Source of the DNA: Citrifermentans bemidjiense Bem
Lineage (GTDB): Bacteria > Desulfobacterota > Desulfuromonadia > Geobacterales > Geobacteraceae
DNA: 64,000 nucleotides
Direction: 5' to 3'
Assembly (NCBI RefSeq): GCF_000020725.1
Contig: NC_011146.1
Location: forward strand, 3,471,501-3,535,500
Positions 46,412-56,700 of the stretch are shown in pieces (position 1 is the stretch's first letter; each line of letters starts with the position of its first letter). The position numbers and the translations under genes were made by a program. The notes under the pieces were generated by a model. It was not told the origin of the DNA, made no database searches, and was given only the letters and a program-made list of their open reading frames with translations.

Positions 46412-46912
46412 ATGGTAAAGGCAGTTTCATTCGTCGCTAAATCGGGGACGGGCAAGACCACTTTGCTCGAAAAGGTAATCGTGTCCCTTAAGGCCCGCGG
46501 CTACAAGATCGGCGTCATCAAGCACGATGCGCACCGCTTCGACATCGACCACCCCGGCAAGGACAGCCACCGCCTCACCGCGGCAGGCGCCGACACCATG
46601 CTGATTTCGTCGCCGGAGAAACTGGCGCTGGTGAAGAAACACCGGGAGGCTCCTGCCATAGAGGAACTGATCGAGACCTATTTCTCCGATGTGGACATCG
46701 TCCTTACCGAGGGATTCAAGAAGAGCGGAATGCCGAAGATAGAGGTAAACCGCCAGGAACGGAGCGCTACGCTGCTTTGCCGCGGCGAGGTAACGGACCC
46801 GACGCTGATCGCCGTTGCCAGCGACGCTCCGCTGGAACTCGACGTGCCGGTGCTGGGCTTGAACGACCCGGAGGCCGTTGCCGATTTCATCGAGAAGACT
46901 TTTCTGCAGTAA
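46412..46912 (+). CDS. mobB: Molybdopterin-guanine dinucleotide biosynthesis protein MobB
   Basis: A 166-aa P-loop GTPase. It has AKSGTGKTTLLEKVI (Walker A), GVIKHDAHRFDIDHPGKDSHR (split strand and switch), LTEGFKKSGMPKIEV and a C-terminal VLGLNDPEAVADFI. Family length fits. GGAGG lies before the ATG at 46412; upstream in-frame GTG and TTG are closer to or inside the signal. It probably helps attach GMP to molybdopterin. Confidence 0.95.
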   Translation: MVKAVSFVAKSGTGKTTLLEKVIVSLKARGYKIGVIKHDAHRFDIDHPGKDSHRLTAAGADTMLISSPEKLALVKKHREAPAIEELIETYFSDVDIVLTEGFKKSGMPKIEVNRQERSATLLCRGEVTDPTLIAVASDAPLELDVPVLGLNDPEAVADFIEKTFLQ

Positions 46913-46962
46913 AAGTTGCAGTTGGAAGGGGTTGCCGCGCCGCAGCCTAGACCAACGAAGGG

Positions 46963-47007
46963 CAATAAAAAACCCGGCAAGCCAAAAGGCGCCGGGTTTT
47001 TTTATTG
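46963..47007. terminator. Terminator between mobB and the hybrid kinase gene
   Basis: CAATAAAAAACCCGGC (46963-46978) pairs with GCCGGGTTTTTTTATTG (46991-47007) with one extra T. A-run and T-run on the two sides allow use from both directions; the convergent kinase gene ends at 47099. Confidence 0.9.
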
Positions 47008-47098
47008 CTGGCTCTGAAGTCCGCTGCAAGATCCGCTACAGGTCCGCTATCGGCCTCATCCCCTGAAGATTTGATTATCTTCTGTGACATCCGGCTGT

Positions 47099-49942
47099 TC
47101 ACCGTCTGCAGGCGAACCCCATCACCTTTTCGATGCACTCCTTGAAGTTGATCGGCTTGGAGATGTAGTCGTCCATGCCGGCGTCGAGGCAGCGCCGCTG
47201 GTCTTCTTTCATGGCATGAGCCGTCATGGCTATGATGGGAATCCGCCCCCCCTGCTCCTGTTCCCGGATGGCGCGAGTGGCCTGAAAGCCATCCATACGC
47301 GGCATCTGCACATCCATCAGTATCAGGTCGTACTCCCCTTGCCGCCACATCTCAACGACCTTTGCGCCGTCCTCGGCGAAATCCACCGAGAACTGCAGCC
47401 TCTGCAGCATCGTTGCCAGCACCTGCCTGATAGTGGCGTCGTCTTCTGCAATCAGCAGGCGCAACCCGGCGAGCTCCTGTCCCCCGGGATCGGGCGCGAC
47501 GCTCTCGCTCACGGCTACCTCGGCAGGCTGTTCGTCAGGGTGCGGGACGACCAGGCGCGCAGTGAAGGTGAAGGTGCTTCCCACCCCCTCCCCGCTTTCG
47601 AAACCGATCTCCCCTCCCATCCGCTGAACGATCTCCTTGCTGATGGCAAGGCCAAGACCGGTCCCCCCGTAGTTGCGGGTATTGGAATCGTCGATCTGGC
47701 TGAAGGCCTGGAAGAGCAGGTGCCTCTTGTCCTGCGGAATCCCTATGCCCGTGTCACTCACACGGAAGCGCAGCAGCGACTCTCCCTCAGGCGTTTTGTC
47801 CGCCACCTCGACCTGCACCGTTACCCTCCCCCGCTCCGTGAACTTCACGGCGTTGCCGACCAGGTTGGTCAGTACCTGGCGCAGCCTGACCTGGTCGCCG
47901 GCCACACGCGCAGGCAGGTCCTGCGCGAGGTCGAGTTCCAGTTCGATCCCCTTGCGCTTCGCCTCGGGAGCGGCGATATCTACCGCCTCAGCTACGCAAC
48001 TTTTGAGGGAAAAAGGCTTTAAATCCAGCGAATACTTCCCGGCTTCCACCTTGGAGAGATCGAGGATGTCGTTCAGTATCTGCAACAGCGATCGCCCCGA
48101 GCGGTAGGCGGTCCGGATGTAATCGCTTCGCTCCAGATCGGAAGGGGATTGCAGTGCCAGGTCCAGCATCCCCAGCACCCCCGTCATAGGGGTTCTCAGC
48201 TCATGGCTCATATTGGCAAGGAACTGGCTCTTGGTCCTGCTGGCCGCTTCTGCCGCCTGTTTGGCCTGCTGCAGATTCTCCTCGGTGGTTTTTCGCTCCA
48301 TTGCTATGGAAACCTGATCCGCCACCGCCTTCATGAGCGAAAGGTCGTCCTCGCTGAAGGTTTTCCTGGTCCTGGTCCCGAAGGAGAGAGTCCCGAGCAC
48401 CCGTCCGTGCGACATGAGAGGATGACAGGCATAGGCCGTGATGCCGAGCGATTTCACCAGTTCCGTACGTGGATCTGGCACCTCCGGAATGTTCTCGGCC
48501 ACTATGCGGCAAGCATCCCTGGCAGCACAGCCACAGACCGCCACCCCGTACTCTAGGTACCGCAGGGACTCCGCGCATGCGGCGCTTATGCCGGCGCAGG
48601 CATTCAAGCGCAGACATCCCGCCTGCTCATCTACCAGGAAGTTGAAATAGGCATCGCAGGAAACATAGGACATCACCTTCTGGCACAACTCATCGACCAG
48701 TTGCTGCGGCGCGTCGCTTTCCAAGAGCCTGCTCGCGTTGGAGGCCAGCAGGTCCAGGCGCAGGTTCCCTCTTTGCAGGGCGGCTTCACTTTCCCGGCGC
48801 TCGGTGATGTCCACCGCCATGCAGACCACGAAACGCCGGCCATCCTGCAGGGTTCCCGGTGAAGATGCGCTGATGTTCCAATAACGAGAGCGCCCGTCAC
48901 GGGTGAGAATCGACATCTCCCACCGAAAGCTCTGCCTGTTGCCGGCACAAAGTTCACTTACGGCCGTGCGTACGGCATCACAGTCTGCGGCAGAAACCGC
49001 CCGGTCGAGCCAGGCCTTCAGGGTCGGGATATCTTCCACAGCGTACCCGGTGAGTTCAGTCCAGGAACCGCTCACCTGTAACACCTCGCCATCCTCGGCA
49101 TGCATGATGACAGGGATGGGCGCGTCTGCTATGGATCTGCGGAACTGCTCCCTGCTGAGCTCGAGGCTGCGAAACAACAGGGCAGCGGGATCCTCGATCC
49201 CCGTCACCACGATGGCCCGGTATACCAGGAAGGCGGACAGAAGGAGAAAGAGATGCCCCAAGAGGTTTGCCGAACCATAAACGCTGACGTACTTGGTGAA
49301 GGCCACATCGGCCGCCGCCGCGGTCGTCAGCGACCAGATGAGCGCCCGCAGGACACGGGTATCGAACGCCTCCTTCTTGGCAAGCAGCAGCATGATGGCA
49401 GCTGCCAGGACGGCGATAATAACGTATTCGCTGTACACCTTGAACGGCGTCAACCCTGCTCCTTCTACGAAGCAGTCAGGGAAGCTGCCCGAGAATACGG
49501 CGCTGACCAGCAAGGCGGTGATGCAGGCGAATGCAGCCAGCGTAACCGCCACCTTAAGCCTGCGGGCGATGAACACAGGGGCTATGAGGAAGGAGAGGCT
49601 GAAGACGTATCGCGAAGCTATCCAGAACTGGGTGGGGAGATTGGCGTCATACCCTGGGAATATCGACAATCCCTTGTAGGACAGGGTGTGCAAAAGCTCA
49701 AAGGTACCGGATGAGAGAAAAGAAATGGCGAGAAACAGGAAGTAGTGATTATCCAGCTGCCTGCGTGAGTTCCATGCCACCACGAAAGAACCGAGCAGTA
49801 CCAGGATGCAGAAGATTTCCACCAGGGCATGAAACAAGAGGTAAGAGCTGAGGCTGCTTACATAGAGTCCGCATACGGCAAAAATAAAAACAATGAGAGG
49901 AATTGCGACGTCTCTGTCAGCTAGATCTGTCTTTGTTGCCAT
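47099..49942 (-). CDS. MASE3-PAS-GAF hybrid sensor histidine kinase
   Basis: A 947-aa sensor kinase. The first 260 residues hold about seven or eight hydrophobic segments matching a MASE3-type membrane sensor (SFLSSGTFELLHTLSYKG). A PAS domain (about 280-400), a GAF domain (about 410-560), the HisKA box FLANMSHELRTP with His580, an HATPase (NLVGNAVKF, DTGIGIP, GGTGLGLAI) and a receiver (Asp877 in LILMDVQMP) follow. There is no Hpt or DNA-binding part. GAGGAG precedes the ATG at 49942; the 59 residues before it come from repeat-derived sequence. Partners are not in the window. Confidence 0.94.
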   Translation of the reverse strand: MATKTDLADRDVAIPLIVFIFAVCGLYVSSLSSYLLFHALVEIFCILVLLGSFVVAWNSRRQLDNHYFLFLAISFLSSGTFELLHTLSYKGLSIFPGYDANLPTQFWIASRYVFSLSFLIAPVFIARRLKVAVTLAAFACITALLVSAVFSGSFPDCFVEGAGLTPFKVYSEYVIIAVLAAAIMLLLAKKEAFDTRVLRALIWSLTTAAAADVAFTKYVSVYGSANLLGHLFLLLSAFLVYRAIVVTGIEDPAALLFRSLELSREQFRRSIADAPIPVIMHAEDGEVLQVSGSWTELTGYAVEDIPTLKAWLDRAVSAADCDAVRTAVSELCAGNRQSFRWEMSILTRDGRSRYWNISASSPGTLQDGRRFVVCMAVDITERRESEAALQRGNLRLDLLASNASRLLESDAPQQLVDELCQKVMSYVSCDAYFNFLVDEQAGCLRLNACAGISAACAESLRYLEYGVAVCGCAARDACRIVAENIPEVPDPRTELVKSLGITAYACHPLMSHGRVLGTLSFGTRTRKTFSEDDLSLMKAVADQVSIAMERKTTEENLQQAKQAAEAASRTKSQFLANMSHELRTPMTGVLGMLDLALQSPSDLERSDYIRTAYRSGRSLLQILNDILDLSKVEAGKYSLDLKPFSLKSCVAEAVDIAAPEAKRKGIELELDLAQDLPARVAGDQVRLRQVLTNLVGNAVKFTERGRVTVQVEVADKTPEGESLLRFRVSDTGIGIPQDKRHLLFQAFSQIDDSNTRNYGGTGLGLAISKEIVQRMGGEIGFESGEGVGSTFTFTARLVVPHPDEQPAEVAVSESVAPDPGGQELAGLRLLIAEDDATIRQVLATMLQRLQFSVDFAEDGAKVVEMWRQGEYDLILMDVQMPRMDGFQATRAIREQEQGGRIPIIAMTAHAMKEDQRRCLDAGMDDYISKPINFKECIEKVMGFACRR

Positions 49943-50049
49943 GCCACTCCTCGTATTCCAAGTCGCTCGGCCAGAGTTTCGCAGCAGATTAAGACAAGTA
50001 AAGCCGAAAGTCAAAGAAATCAAGGAGGCCGGCCGCAAAGGGAGCAAAG

Positions 50050-50091
50050 GGGGACAGGCTACTTTTCGATTTGAAAAAGTAGCCTGTCCCC
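50050..50091. repeat. 42-bp REP-like hairpin, copy 1
   Basis: GGGGACAGGCTACTTTT (50050-50066) is inverted at 50075-50091 with a short loop. A second copy is at 50133-50174. Both lie between the kinase start and the cytochrome stop. Confidence 0.85.
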
Positions 50092-50132
50092 ATTGTAGTA
50101 AAAACGCCCGGGAGCCCATATATTGCAGCTAC

Positions 50133-50174
50133 GGGGACAGGCTACTTTTTGTTTTGGAAAAGTAGCCTGTCCCC
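50133..50174. repeat. 42-bp REP-like hairpin, copy 2
   Basis: GGGGACAGGCTACTTTTT (50133-50150) pairs with the inverted arm ending in CCTGTCCCC at 50174, followed by six T on the plus strand. It is 16 bp from the cytochrome stop. It could end plus-strand transcripts, but on the minus strand no T-run follows. Confidence 0.85.
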
Positions 50175-50189
50175 TTTTTTACAAAGACG

Positions 50190-53100
50190 TCAGGGTGCCT
50201 GAATTTTGAACGCGCCCCCGGCTCCGCCATGAGGGTGGCAGGAGAGGCAGCCCGAGGTCGGGTGATCGGTTTCGGGAATTCCGGCGCGGTAATGGGCGGT
50301 CTGGGTGTGGCAGACCTGGCAAATGCCATGGTTGGTCACGGTGTCGATCAAACCGTTCACCATGTCGTTGAAGACGATCTCCTTGCCGTTGATGACGGCT
50401 CTGATCATCTTGAGGTTAGCCGAGCCGTGCGGGTCGTGGCATTGCGCGCACTCCATGGCCGGGATCCCCCCCTTGACCAAGACGTGGGTACCCATGTTCC
50501 GGGAACTCGAGTTCAGCACTTGGGAGGAGTCGTCATGGCAGTAGTTGCACTCAAGGTTCAGCCCGCCGGAAAGTTGCGCCCGCAGACGGGAGCCGCCGTT
50601 TATGTGCCGCGCGTTGCGTTCGTGGCAGTCGGCACATCCCTTCCCGACCCCCGAAGCACCGTGGCCGCGCGTGGCAGCCTGACTCTTGTCGCTGGCGGTG
50701 ACGCCGTTTATCACGGAGAGAGTGCCTGTGTGGCAGCTCTCGCAGGAGACGGCACCGGCGGTCCAGCTAACCGCTTTGGTGTGGCAGGGAGAGCAGGTGC
50801 CGGTGCCGCTTGTGGAGTACCCAAGCGAGCTGCTCAGATTCACGCTCTGGTCGATGTGGGTGGAAGCCGACTCGTTGGCGAAGTCGTGGCAGGCCTGGCA
50901 GCCGGTCGCGTTCCCGCCGCTTAACATCGGCCCGTAGCTGGTAGCGGCGGTGCTGAAGTGGCTGAAATGGGCGCCACTTGCGATGAAGGGTCTGCCGAGC
51001 CCGGGCGCCGTCGCATGGCAGGTACCGCAGGCGCCGGTAGACGTCGCGGACCACTTCGGGGTGGAGTAACTCCCTTTGCCGTTACTGTGGCAGTAACTCG
51101 TCGAGCAGTTGCCGGTGAGATCCATCTGTGTCCCTAGGGCTGCGCCGGAGAAGACGACGTCCTTTTGGCCATCGGCATGAATAGTCCGGTTTGAGATTGA
51201 ACCGTCGGCGGCTGCGGTCGCGGCATGACAGACGGCACAGGAGATCCCCTTGCCGGAGCTCGGGCTTACGTGGCTGGCGTGGGCGTTGGTGCTGAGCGTC
51301 TCGGCGTCACCGTGGCAGCTGTTGCAGGCAAGCGGCCCTTGACCACCCCACTGGACGGAGCCTCCACCGTGGCAATAGGTATTGGAGCAGCTCTTGGTGG
51401 CAGCGCTGTAGTCACCGGAGATATTGCCGAGCACGGCGAATCTCACGTCGCGGGAGCCGTTTAGGTGCGCCGAGCTGTAATCGCGCAGCTTTCCGGCAAC
51501 ACCCTGATCCGCAGTACCGCGGTGGCACCTGGCACAGACGCGCGAATCCAGCAGGTTCGCCCCTGCCGTATGTTTCTGGTGCGAGTTCGCGGTGCCCGAA
51601 CCGATGCCTCCGTTCGGGTAGTTCGGTTCCCCCGCTACCGAGGCGAAGGCGCCCGGTCCGTAGCCGTGGCAACCGTTGCAGGAAAGAGTGCCGGTCGAGG
51701 CCCAGGACTTGGTGCCGGTCATGTTGCGGAACACGGGCTTCGCCTGCCCGGAGCTGTGGCAGTAGATGTTGGAGCAGACCTTGGTGGTGCTGTTGTAGCG
51801 TTTGGGCCCGCCGGCATAGAGCCCCGTGTAGTTGAGCATCTTGTTGACGTGAACCGCGGTCGAGGCGATGGTCGTGTCGTTTCTGACGGTGATGCTATGG
51901 CAATCGATGCAGTGCAGGCTTTTGCCTGCGCCGAGCGCCGCCGGGTTGTTCACGTGTGCTCCGTGCTTGCCGGAAAGAGCGGTCGTGGTGTCGCTGCCCC
52001 CCTTGCTGGTGGCGGAGCCGTGGCACGCATCGCAGCGCAAGGTCCCGGCGCCCCAGGTGACGGGAGGGGCGTAGCTCGGGACGGCTTGCCCATTACTGTG
52101 GCAGTAGACGTTGGCGCAGGCGCCGTAGCCGTCGCCGGGAGCCCGGGTGCCGTCATAAGTTCCGCCAAAATAAGTTACCAGGCTCACGTTCACTTCCTGG
52201 TCGGAGTGGTTGAGCGCCCCGCCGGTTGAGTGACAGCTCATCTGGCTGCACGAGGCATACGCAACAAATTTCGCACCTTTTACGTTGTGGCAGATGGTGC
52301 AACGGACCGGGCCGCTGGTGGCAAGAAGCGTGTAAGAAAGATGCTTTTGATGGCTGCCGCTGGACATGGCCGCAGCGGCCTCGTTGTGGTTGCTGCCGTC
52401 TGCATGGCAGGAGCCGCATTTGCCGGTAGTGCCGCTGCCCCAGACCGGTGCGCGGTAGGCGATGCCGACGCCCCCTTCGCTTTGTCCGTTGGAGTGGCAA
52501 TAGACGTTGGAGCAGGCCCCGTATCCGCTGCCGGGGAGTTTCGATACCGGCGAAACGATACCGTTGTACGAGCCGTTGACGGCGCTAGTGCTGGAGCCGA
52601 AGGAGATGTCGACGCGTCCGTTTACGTGCTGCGCCACGTCGGCGATGGTCATCGAGCTAGTGGCGGTGGCAAAGTGGCATTTGGAACAGGCAAAAGAAGA
52701 GACCGAACCGTCGACGTGTTTGGCGTGGCTGCCGCTGGTCATGACGCTGCCGGAGGCGAGGCCTGCCTTGTGGCAGCCGGCGCAGTTGAGTGTCCCCCCC
52801 CAAGTGGCGACCTGGTTCGGGGCATCGAAGCTGCTGTTTTTATTGCCCGGACTGTGGCAGTACAGACCAAGGCAGCTGCCGTTGCGCAGCCCTGATTTGC
52901 TGGGGAGGTAATTGGGGTAACTAAGGTCACGCGAATAGCTCCCCCCCCTGTTGGGAAGCGTGGTGAATTGAACCGCGAGGGCGCGGCTCCCTGCGCTGGT
53001 GGCGTGGGCAAAGGGCTTCGCGTCCCCAAGATGATCGGGATGGCATACGGCGCAGGAGCCGGTGCCGGTGCCGTAGTAGGCGCCGTGTTTTTGCCCCGAT

Positions 53101-53621
53101 CCCGGGTGGTTGCCGTCGGCAGGTGCGGAGCCGTGGCAGGCCGAGCAGTCCTCTGGAGCTTTGAGCATGGAAGTTCCCCAAGAGGGGGTAGTCGACTCGA
53201 AGTGGCAGTCGACGTTGGAGCAGGTCCCCAAGATTTGGGGGGGAACCGAGGTCTGGTTGAAGAAGCCGCGACTGTAGGTGGCGCCGGCCACGTTGTTGAT
53301 TCCGGTAGAAATTTCGATCAAACGGTTTCGATGGGCGGTACGGTAGTTGGCGACATCGTCGCGATGGCATTTAGCGCAGGAGGAGGTTGAGGCCGAGGCA
53401 TGCCCCGAATGGCTCCCCATGACGGCACCCGTGAACGGAATCCTGCTGCCGTCGGCCGAGTCGAGGGGAGGCATTTTGTGACAGGAGATGCAGGTCATGA
53501 CGTACTGCCGTGCTGAAGCATGCGCCGGTTGACCGGAGACGGAGAGAATGCCCATTAAAAGGAACAGCATCGTCAAACTCAACATCAGGTTGCAGCATTT
53601 CAGACTGCGGCAGCTCTTCAT
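50190..53621 (-). CDS. Secreted 31-haem c-type cytochrome (CxxxxCH...CxxCH family)
   Basis: A 1143-aa exported protein with a signal peptide (about 1-36, LMGILSVSGQPAHA). I count 23 CxxCH and 8 CxxxxCH motifs, 31 possible haem sites. The repeated module reads CSNxYCHSxG ... C-x-x-CHG, the Geobacter-type CxxxxCH...CxxCH domain (TIGR01904-like). Histidines such as HxKHV and AHxSH between motifs are likely distal ligands. GGAG lies seven bases before the ATG. It lies downstream of the giant repeat gene and a PpiC foldase gene on the same strand, and a role in extracellular electron transfer is likely. Substrate is not evident. Confidence 0.95.
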   Translation of the reverse strand: MKSCRSLKCCNLMLSLTMLFLLMGILSVSGQPAHASARQYVMTCISCHKMPPLDSADGSRIPFTGAVMGSHSGHASASTSSCAKCHRDDVANYRTAHRNRLIEISTGINNVAGATYSRGFFNQTSVPPQILGTCSNVDCHFESTTPSWGTSMLKAPEDCSACHGSAPADGNHPGSGQKHGAYYGTGTGSCAVCHPDHLGDAKPFAHATSAGSRALAVQFTTLPNRGGSYSRDLSYPNYLPSKSGLRNGSCLGLYCHSPGNKNSSFDAPNQVATWGGTLNCAGCHKAGLASGSVMTSGSHAKHVDGSVSSFACSKCHFATATSSMTIADVAQHVNGRVDISFGSSTSAVNGSYNGIVSPVSKLPGSGYGACSNVYCHSNGQSEGGVGIAYRAPVWGSGTTGKCGSCHADGSNHNEAAAAMSSGSHQKHLSYTLLATSGPVRCTICHNVKGAKFVAYASCSQMSCHSTGGALNHSDQEVNVSLVTYFGGTYDGTRAPGDGYGACANVYCHSNGQAVPSYAPPVTWGAGTLRCDACHGSATSKGGSDTTTALSGKHGAHVNNPAALGAGKSLHCIDCHSITVRNDTTIASTAVHVNKMLNYTGLYAGGPKRYNSTTKVCSNIYCHSSGQAKPVFRNMTGTKSWASTGTLSCNGCHGYGPGAFASVAGEPNYPNGGIGSGTANSHQKHTAGANLLDSRVCARCHRGTADQGVAGKLRDYSSAHLNGSRDVRFAVLGNISGDYSAATKSCSNTYCHGGGSVQWGGQGPLACNSCHGDAETLSTNAHASHVSPSSGKGISCAVCHAATAAADGSISNRTIHADGQKDVVFSGAALGTQMDLTGNCSTSYCHSNGKGSYSTPKWSATSTGACGTCHATAPGLGRPFIASGAHFSHFSTAATSYGPMLSGGNATGCQACHDFANESASTHIDQSVNLSSSLGYSTSGTGTCSPCHTKAVSWTAGAVSCESCHTGTLSVINGVTASDKSQAATRGHGASGVGKGCADCHERNARHINGGSRLRAQLSGGLNLECNYCHDDSSQVLNSSSRNMGTHVLVKGGIPAMECAQCHDPHGSANLKMIRAVINGKEIVFNDMVNGLIDTVTNHGICQVCHTQTAHYRAGIPETDHPTSGCLSCHPHGGAGGAFKIQAP

Positions 53622-53681
53622 TTTTGGCTCCTTTCAAAATTGATATCCCGCCAAGGTTGCTGGGCCGGAGATGGTGAAGAA

Positions 53682-53705
53682 GACCCCGCCAGAGTGCGCG
53701 GGGTC
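53682..53705 (-). terminator. Weak terminator between the giant gene and the cytochrome gene
   Basis: GACCCCGC (53682-53689) pairs with GCGGGGTC (53698-53705) around an eight-base loop; on the minus strand TTCTTC follows. It is only 21 bp past the giant gene's stop. It may lower rather than stop read-through into the cytochrome gene. Confidence 0.6.
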
Positions 53706-53726
53706 CTCATTTTCACTCCAGGTTTG

Positions 53727-56700
53727 CTAGCTGACCACAAGGTCGTAGCTCTGTGTGGCGGACACAGTGCCGTCGGTGACCTTTACGTTGATGCGGAAAG
53801 TCCCCCTGGTGCTCGTTCTCCAGCTAACGTACCCGGTGGAGTTGATGGTCATCCCGCTGGGCGGCGTGACAAGCGACCAAGTCAGCGGATGCCCCAGGGA
53901 ATCCGTCGCCCTGGCTTGGTAAGTGTAGGTCCTGCCCGCAGTGACAGTCTTAGAGGGAGAGGAAGTTATGCTGAGCGTGTGTTTAGCAACGCTCCAGGTG
54001 AAATTAGTGGAGCTGGATAGCGAGCCGTCGCTGACGGAGACGGTCACTGAATAGCTGGAGCTCGCGCTGCTGGAAATCGTGCCGCTGATGACGCCCGTGC
54101 TGCTGTTGATGCTGAGTCCTAACGGGAGGTTGCTTGCGGAGTAGCTGAGGGTATCGCCGTTAGGATCGGTGGCGACGATCGGCAGCGAGATGACCTCCCC
54201 GGTGTAGTTGGACTGGTTACCAGGGGCGGTTATCGCAGGCGCCCTATTCACCTTGGTTACGCTCCAGGTGAAGGTGGCCGAGGCCGGGGTGGTGCCGTCG
54301 GTGACGGTTACGGTCACGGTGTTGCTGAGGGCAGCGGCATAAGAAACCGTGCCGCTGATGAGACCGGTCGCGGAGTTGATGCTGAGGCCGGCCGGAAGAC
54401 CGGTGGCGCTGTAGGTGAGGCTGTCGCCGTTGGCATCGCTAGCCGCGGTCTGTAGCGCCGCCGCCGCACCCTGGGCGCTGGTCTGCGCAGCGGGTGCGGT
54501 CAGAACCGGAACCTGATTCGTCTTGGTGACGCTCCAGGTGAAGGTGACCGAAACGGGAGTGGTGCCGTCGGTGACGGTCACGGTCACGGTGTTATTAAGC
54601 GCAGCGGCATAAGAAACCGTGCCGCTTATGAGACCGGTCGCGGAGTTGATGCTGAGTCCGTCCGGAAGACCGGTGGCGCTGTAGGTGAGGCTGTCGCCGT
54701 TGGCGTCTGTGGCGGCCATCTGCAGGCTCGTAACCGCTCCCTGGGCAGTTGTCTGCGCAGCGGGGGCAGTGAGAACCGGAGCCTGGTCGACCTTGGTGAC
54801 GCTCCAGATGAAGGTGACCGACACAGGTGTGGTGCCGTCGGTGACGGTCACGGTCGCAGTGTTGGTGAGGGCGGCGGCGTAGGAGACCGTGCCGCTTATG
54901 AGACCGGTCGCGGAGTTGATGCTGAGGCCATCCGGAAGACCGGTGGCGCTGTAGGTGAGGCTGTCGCCGTTGGCGTCTGTGGCGGCCATCTGCAGGCTCG
55001 TAACCGCTCCCTGGGCAGTCGTCTGCGCAGCGGGGGCAGTGAGAACCGGAGCCTGGTCGACCTTGGTGACGCTCCAAATGAAGGTGACCGACACAGGTGT
55101 GGTGCCGTCGGTGACGGTCACGGTCGCAGTGTTAGTGAGGGCGGCGGCGTAGGAGACCGTGCCGCTGATAAGACCGGTCGCGGAGTTGATGCTGAGTCCG
55201 TCCGGAAGACCGGTGGCGCTGTAGGTGAGGCTGTCGCCGTTGGCGTCTGTGGCGGCCATCTGCAGGCTCGTAACCGCTCCCTGGGCGCTGGTCTGCGCAG
55301 CGGGTGCGGTCAGAACAGGTGCCTGATTCGTCTTGGCGACGCTCCAGGTGAAGGTGGCCGACACAGGTGTGGTGCCGTCGGTGACGGTGACGGTCACGGT
55401 GTTAGTGAGAGCAGCAGCGTAAGAAACCGTGCCGCTGATGAGGCCGGTCGAGAGATTGATGCTGAGACCGTCCGGAAGACCGGTGGCGCTGTAGCTAAGG
55501 GTGTCGCCGTTAGCGTCGGTGGCCACCAACTGCAGGCTCGCCGCAACGCCCTGGGCGCTGCTCTGCGCAGCAGGAGTGGTGACAACCGGCGCCTGGTTTA
55601 AGCTGATGACGCTCCAAGAGAATGCAATTGAAACCGGAGCGGTGCCGTCGGTGACGGTCACGGTCACGCTGTTGCTTGTAAGCGCAGTAGAGGAAACTGT
55701 CCCACTGATAAGACCGGTGGCGCTGTTAATGCTGAGACCGGCGGGAAGGCCGGTGGCGCTGTAGCTGAGCGTATCTCCGTTGACGTCGCTTGCCGCGATC
55801 TGCAGGCTGGCCGCTGCCCCAGGAGTACTGCTCTGAGCGCCGGGATTGGTGACGGTCGGCGCCTTGTTAAGCTTCGTGACATACCACACGAAGCTGGTCG
55901 GGACGGTGGCGACCCCGTCTGTGACGTTTATGGTGACGCGGGTATCGGCGGCAGTGTAGGTGATCGTGCCGCTGATAAGACCAGTAGCGCTGTTGATACT
56001 GAGATTTGGCGGGAGCCCTGTTGCGCTGTAGCTTAGTGTGTCGCCGTTCGCATCGGTGGCGGCGACCTGAACGCTTACCGTCGCCCCCTGATAGTTGAAC
56101 TGGTTGTCGAGCGGGGTAACCACTGGAGCCTGGTTCACCCTGGTGATGCTCCAGGTGAAGCTGGTTGAGGCGGAAGCGGTGCCGTCGGTGACGGTCACAG
56201 TGACGTTATTGGTGAGAAGCGCTGTGGAAGAAACGGTACCGCTGATGAGACCGGTCGATGCGTTGATGCCAAGCCCCGCCGGGAGCCCGGTGGCGCTGTA
56301 GCTGAGAATGTCGCCGTTGCCGTCGGTAGCTATGACCTGAAGGTTCACTGCCGCCCCCTGGGCAGTGGTCTGCGCGCCGATGGCGGTTACCACAGGCGCC
56401 ACGTTCACCTTGGTGACGTTCCAGACGAAGCTGACGGAAACCGAAGCGGCGCCGTCGCTTACAGTGACGGTGACGTTGTTGGTGAGAAGCGCGGTGGAAG
56501 AAACCGAGCCGCTGATGAGACCGGTCGAGCCGTTGATGATGAGGCCCCGCGGAAGACCGGTGGCGCTGTAGCTGAGGGCGTCGCCGTCGGCGTCGCTAGC
56601 TGCGATCTGCAGGCTTGCCACGGCACCTTGGACGGTAGTTTGCGCCCCGGGGTTGGTTACCACCGGAGCCGTGTTTAACCTGCTGACGTTCCAGGCGAAG

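Noticed and set aside
53622-53726. GEMM-type (cyclic dinucleotide) riboswitch before the cytochrome gene
   Set aside because: Such switches often precede Geobacter cytochrome genes, but the conserved GCAAAG-type core is absent here.
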